From contig NZ_LR134167.1 of the NCBI RefSeq assembly GCF_900635775.1, positions 1,893,001 to 1,957,000 on the forward strand: a DNA stretch of 64,000 nt, read 5' to 3'. Shown in pieces: positions 62,897 through 64,000 of this stretch. The notes under the pieces are model-generated. The model had not been told where the DNA came from. It searched no databases and worked only from the letters and a program-made list of their open reading frames with translations. Numbering within the stretch: position 1 is the stretch's first letter; each line of letters opens with the position of its first letter. The translations under genes and the position numbers were made by a program. Source of the DNA: Avibacterium volantium. GTDB lineage: Bacteria > Pseudomonadota > Gammaproteobacteria > Enterobacterales > Pasteurellaceae.

Positions 62897-63979
62897 ATGA
62901 CACAGGTATTTAATTTTAGCGCAGGCCCTGCAATGATGCCGCGCGAAGTGTTAGAACAAGCGCAAGAGGAATTATTAAACTGGCAAGGTCAGCACACTTC
63001 AGTTATGGAAGTGAGCCACCGCGGTAAGCTGTTTATGGAACTGATTACCCAAGCAGAAAAAGATTTCCGCACGCTTTATCATATTCCTGATAATTACAAA
63101 ATTCTCTTTTTACAAGGTGGAGCGCGCGGACAATTTGCCGCAGTGCCGATGAATTTAATTGGCGAAAAAGGCAAGGCGTTATATTTAACCAGTGGTCATT
63201 GGTCGGCGACAGCAGCCAAAGAAGCCCGTTTATTCTGTGAAGTCGATGAGATCAATATTTTATCCGAAGGTGCCGAATTAAAAGTGGATCGCCTTGATTT
63301 CAGCGATATTGCCGATCAGTATGATTATGTGCATTATTGCCCGAATGAAACCATTAGTGGCGTGGAAATTTTTGATGTGCCAAAGGTGGGCAATGCAGTA
63401 TTAGTGGCGGATATGTCTTCCAATATTCTTTCGCGCGAAGTGGATATTAACCAGTTTGGCATTATTTATGCAGGCGCGCAGAAAAATCTTGGCCCAGCGG
63501 GCATCACCATTGTGATCGTGCGCGAAGATTTAATCGGCAAAGCACGCAAAGCCACGCCATCTATTTGGAATTATGAAGTGCAAGCCAATAGCGATTCTAT
63601 GATCAACACGCCACCAACTTTTGCGTGGTATTTGTGTTCTTTGGTGTTCAAATATTTGCTCGAACGCGGTGGCGTAAAAGCGGCGGAAAAACGCAATCAA
63701 GAAAAAGCACAGCTGCTTTACGATTATTTAGATCAAAGCGATTTCTATCATAATTTTGTGGCGAAAAACAACCGCTCTTTAATGAACGTTACTTTTACCA
63801 CGGGCAACGATGAACTGAATATGAAGTTTGTTAGCCAAGCCACTGAAGCAGGCTTGCAAGCCTTAAAAGGCCATAAGGTGATTGGCGGAATGCGTGCGTC
63901 TATTTATAACGCAATGCCGATTGAAGGAGTAAAAGCCTTAATTGCGTTTATGGAAAAATTTGCTGCCGAAAATCGCTGA
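62897..63979 (+). CDS. serC: Phosphoserine aminotransferase
   Basis: PLP enzyme of serine and pyridoxal synthesis, converting 3-phosphohydroxypyruvate to phosphoserine. It has 360 residues (362 in E. coli). The N terminus NFSAGPAMMPREVLEQAQ and the PLP lysine in IYAGAQKNLGPAGITIV near residue 197 are diagnostic. TAGGAACGAAAA precedes the start. The gene is complete, with the stop 21 bases before the window end. Confidence 0.97.
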   Translation: MTQVFNFSAGPAMMPREVLEQAQEELLNWQGQHTSVMEVSHRGKLFMELITQAEKDFRTLYHIPDNYKILFLQGGARGQFAAVPMNLIGEKGKALYLTSGHWSATAAKEARLFCEVDEINILSEGAELKVDRLDFSDIADQYDYVHYCPNETISGVEIFDVPKVGNAVLVADMSSNILSREVDINQFGIIYAGAQKNLGPAGITIVIVREDLIGKARKATPSIWNYEVQANSDSMINTPPTFAWYLCSLVFKYLLERGGVKAAEKRNQEKAQLLYDYLDQSDFYHNFVAKNNRSLMNVTFTTGNDELNMKFVSQATEAGLQALKGHKVIGGMRASIYNAMPIEGVKALIAFMEKFAAENR

Positions 63980-64000
63980 TCTTTTTTATAACACGTTTGA

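Overview
This window is a chromosome segment from a member of the Pasteurellaceae. The clearest sign is the 9-base DNA uptake signal of the Haemophilus influenzae type, AAGTGCGGT or its complement, of which I counted about 45 exact copies by eye, in genes, between genes and inside terminators. Gene content and order agree: recJ-mtnN next to dsbC, prfB and lysS; rplU-rpmA-obgE beside ispB and queH; frdABCD beside epmA; and an OmpP2-like porin. The genus cannot be fixed from the sequence alone. The DNA is AT-rich and densely coding, with short intergenic gaps and many hairpin terminators.

Layout. 1-8.6 kb: a maltose/maltodextrin locus (end of malF, malG, divergent malT and malPQ). 8.6-9.7 kb: ytfJ and yjdM. 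9.7-14.8 kb: sugar-phosphate uptake (uhpT with a near-perfect CRP site, then uhpABC). 14.8-20.2 kb: mtnN, a DsbA-like gene and recJ on the minus strand, a structured non-coding element, dsbC, then prfB with its programmed frameshift. 20.2-26.2 kb: a Fic-domain gene between prfB and lysS, then ybgI, fabI and rnb. 26.3-32.5 kb: a porin, epmA, and frdABCD behind an FNR-like site. 32.5-37.8 kb: rlmKL, znuA with a 14-copy hexanucleotide repeat, tcdA and mltA. 37.9-39.4 kb: a complete IS3-family insertion sequence with terminal repeats and an ATT target duplication, followed by an initiator tRNA gene. 39.7-44.5 kb: a cold-shock protein, mpl, fbp and ushA. 44.6-52.9 kb: two divergent envelope operons, mlaFEDCB-ibaG-murA and lptCAB-ptsN-rapZ. 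52.9-57.4 kb: lysC, proA, a TRIC-type channel gene and an unrecognised membrane protein. 57.4-64 kb: obgE, a DMT exporter, rpmA and rplU, then ispB, queH, tmaR and serC.

How the genes work together. Most of the window is conserved housekeeping: carbohydrate entry, anaerobic fumarate respiration, translation, lysine/proline/serine synthesis, peptidoglycan recycling, outer-membrane lipid asymmetry and LPS export. I found no CRISPR array, prophage, toxin-antitoxin pair or obviously new multi-gene system. The items most worth a second look are smaller: a PtsN whose phosphorylatable histidine position is lysine, in a cluster that also lacks rpoN and hpf; a self-inhibited-type Fic protein inserted in the prfB-lysS pair; the (Asp-His)14 repeat in ZnuA; a large folded intergenic element at 17960-18150; and candidate operators in front of uhpT, malT/malP and frdA.
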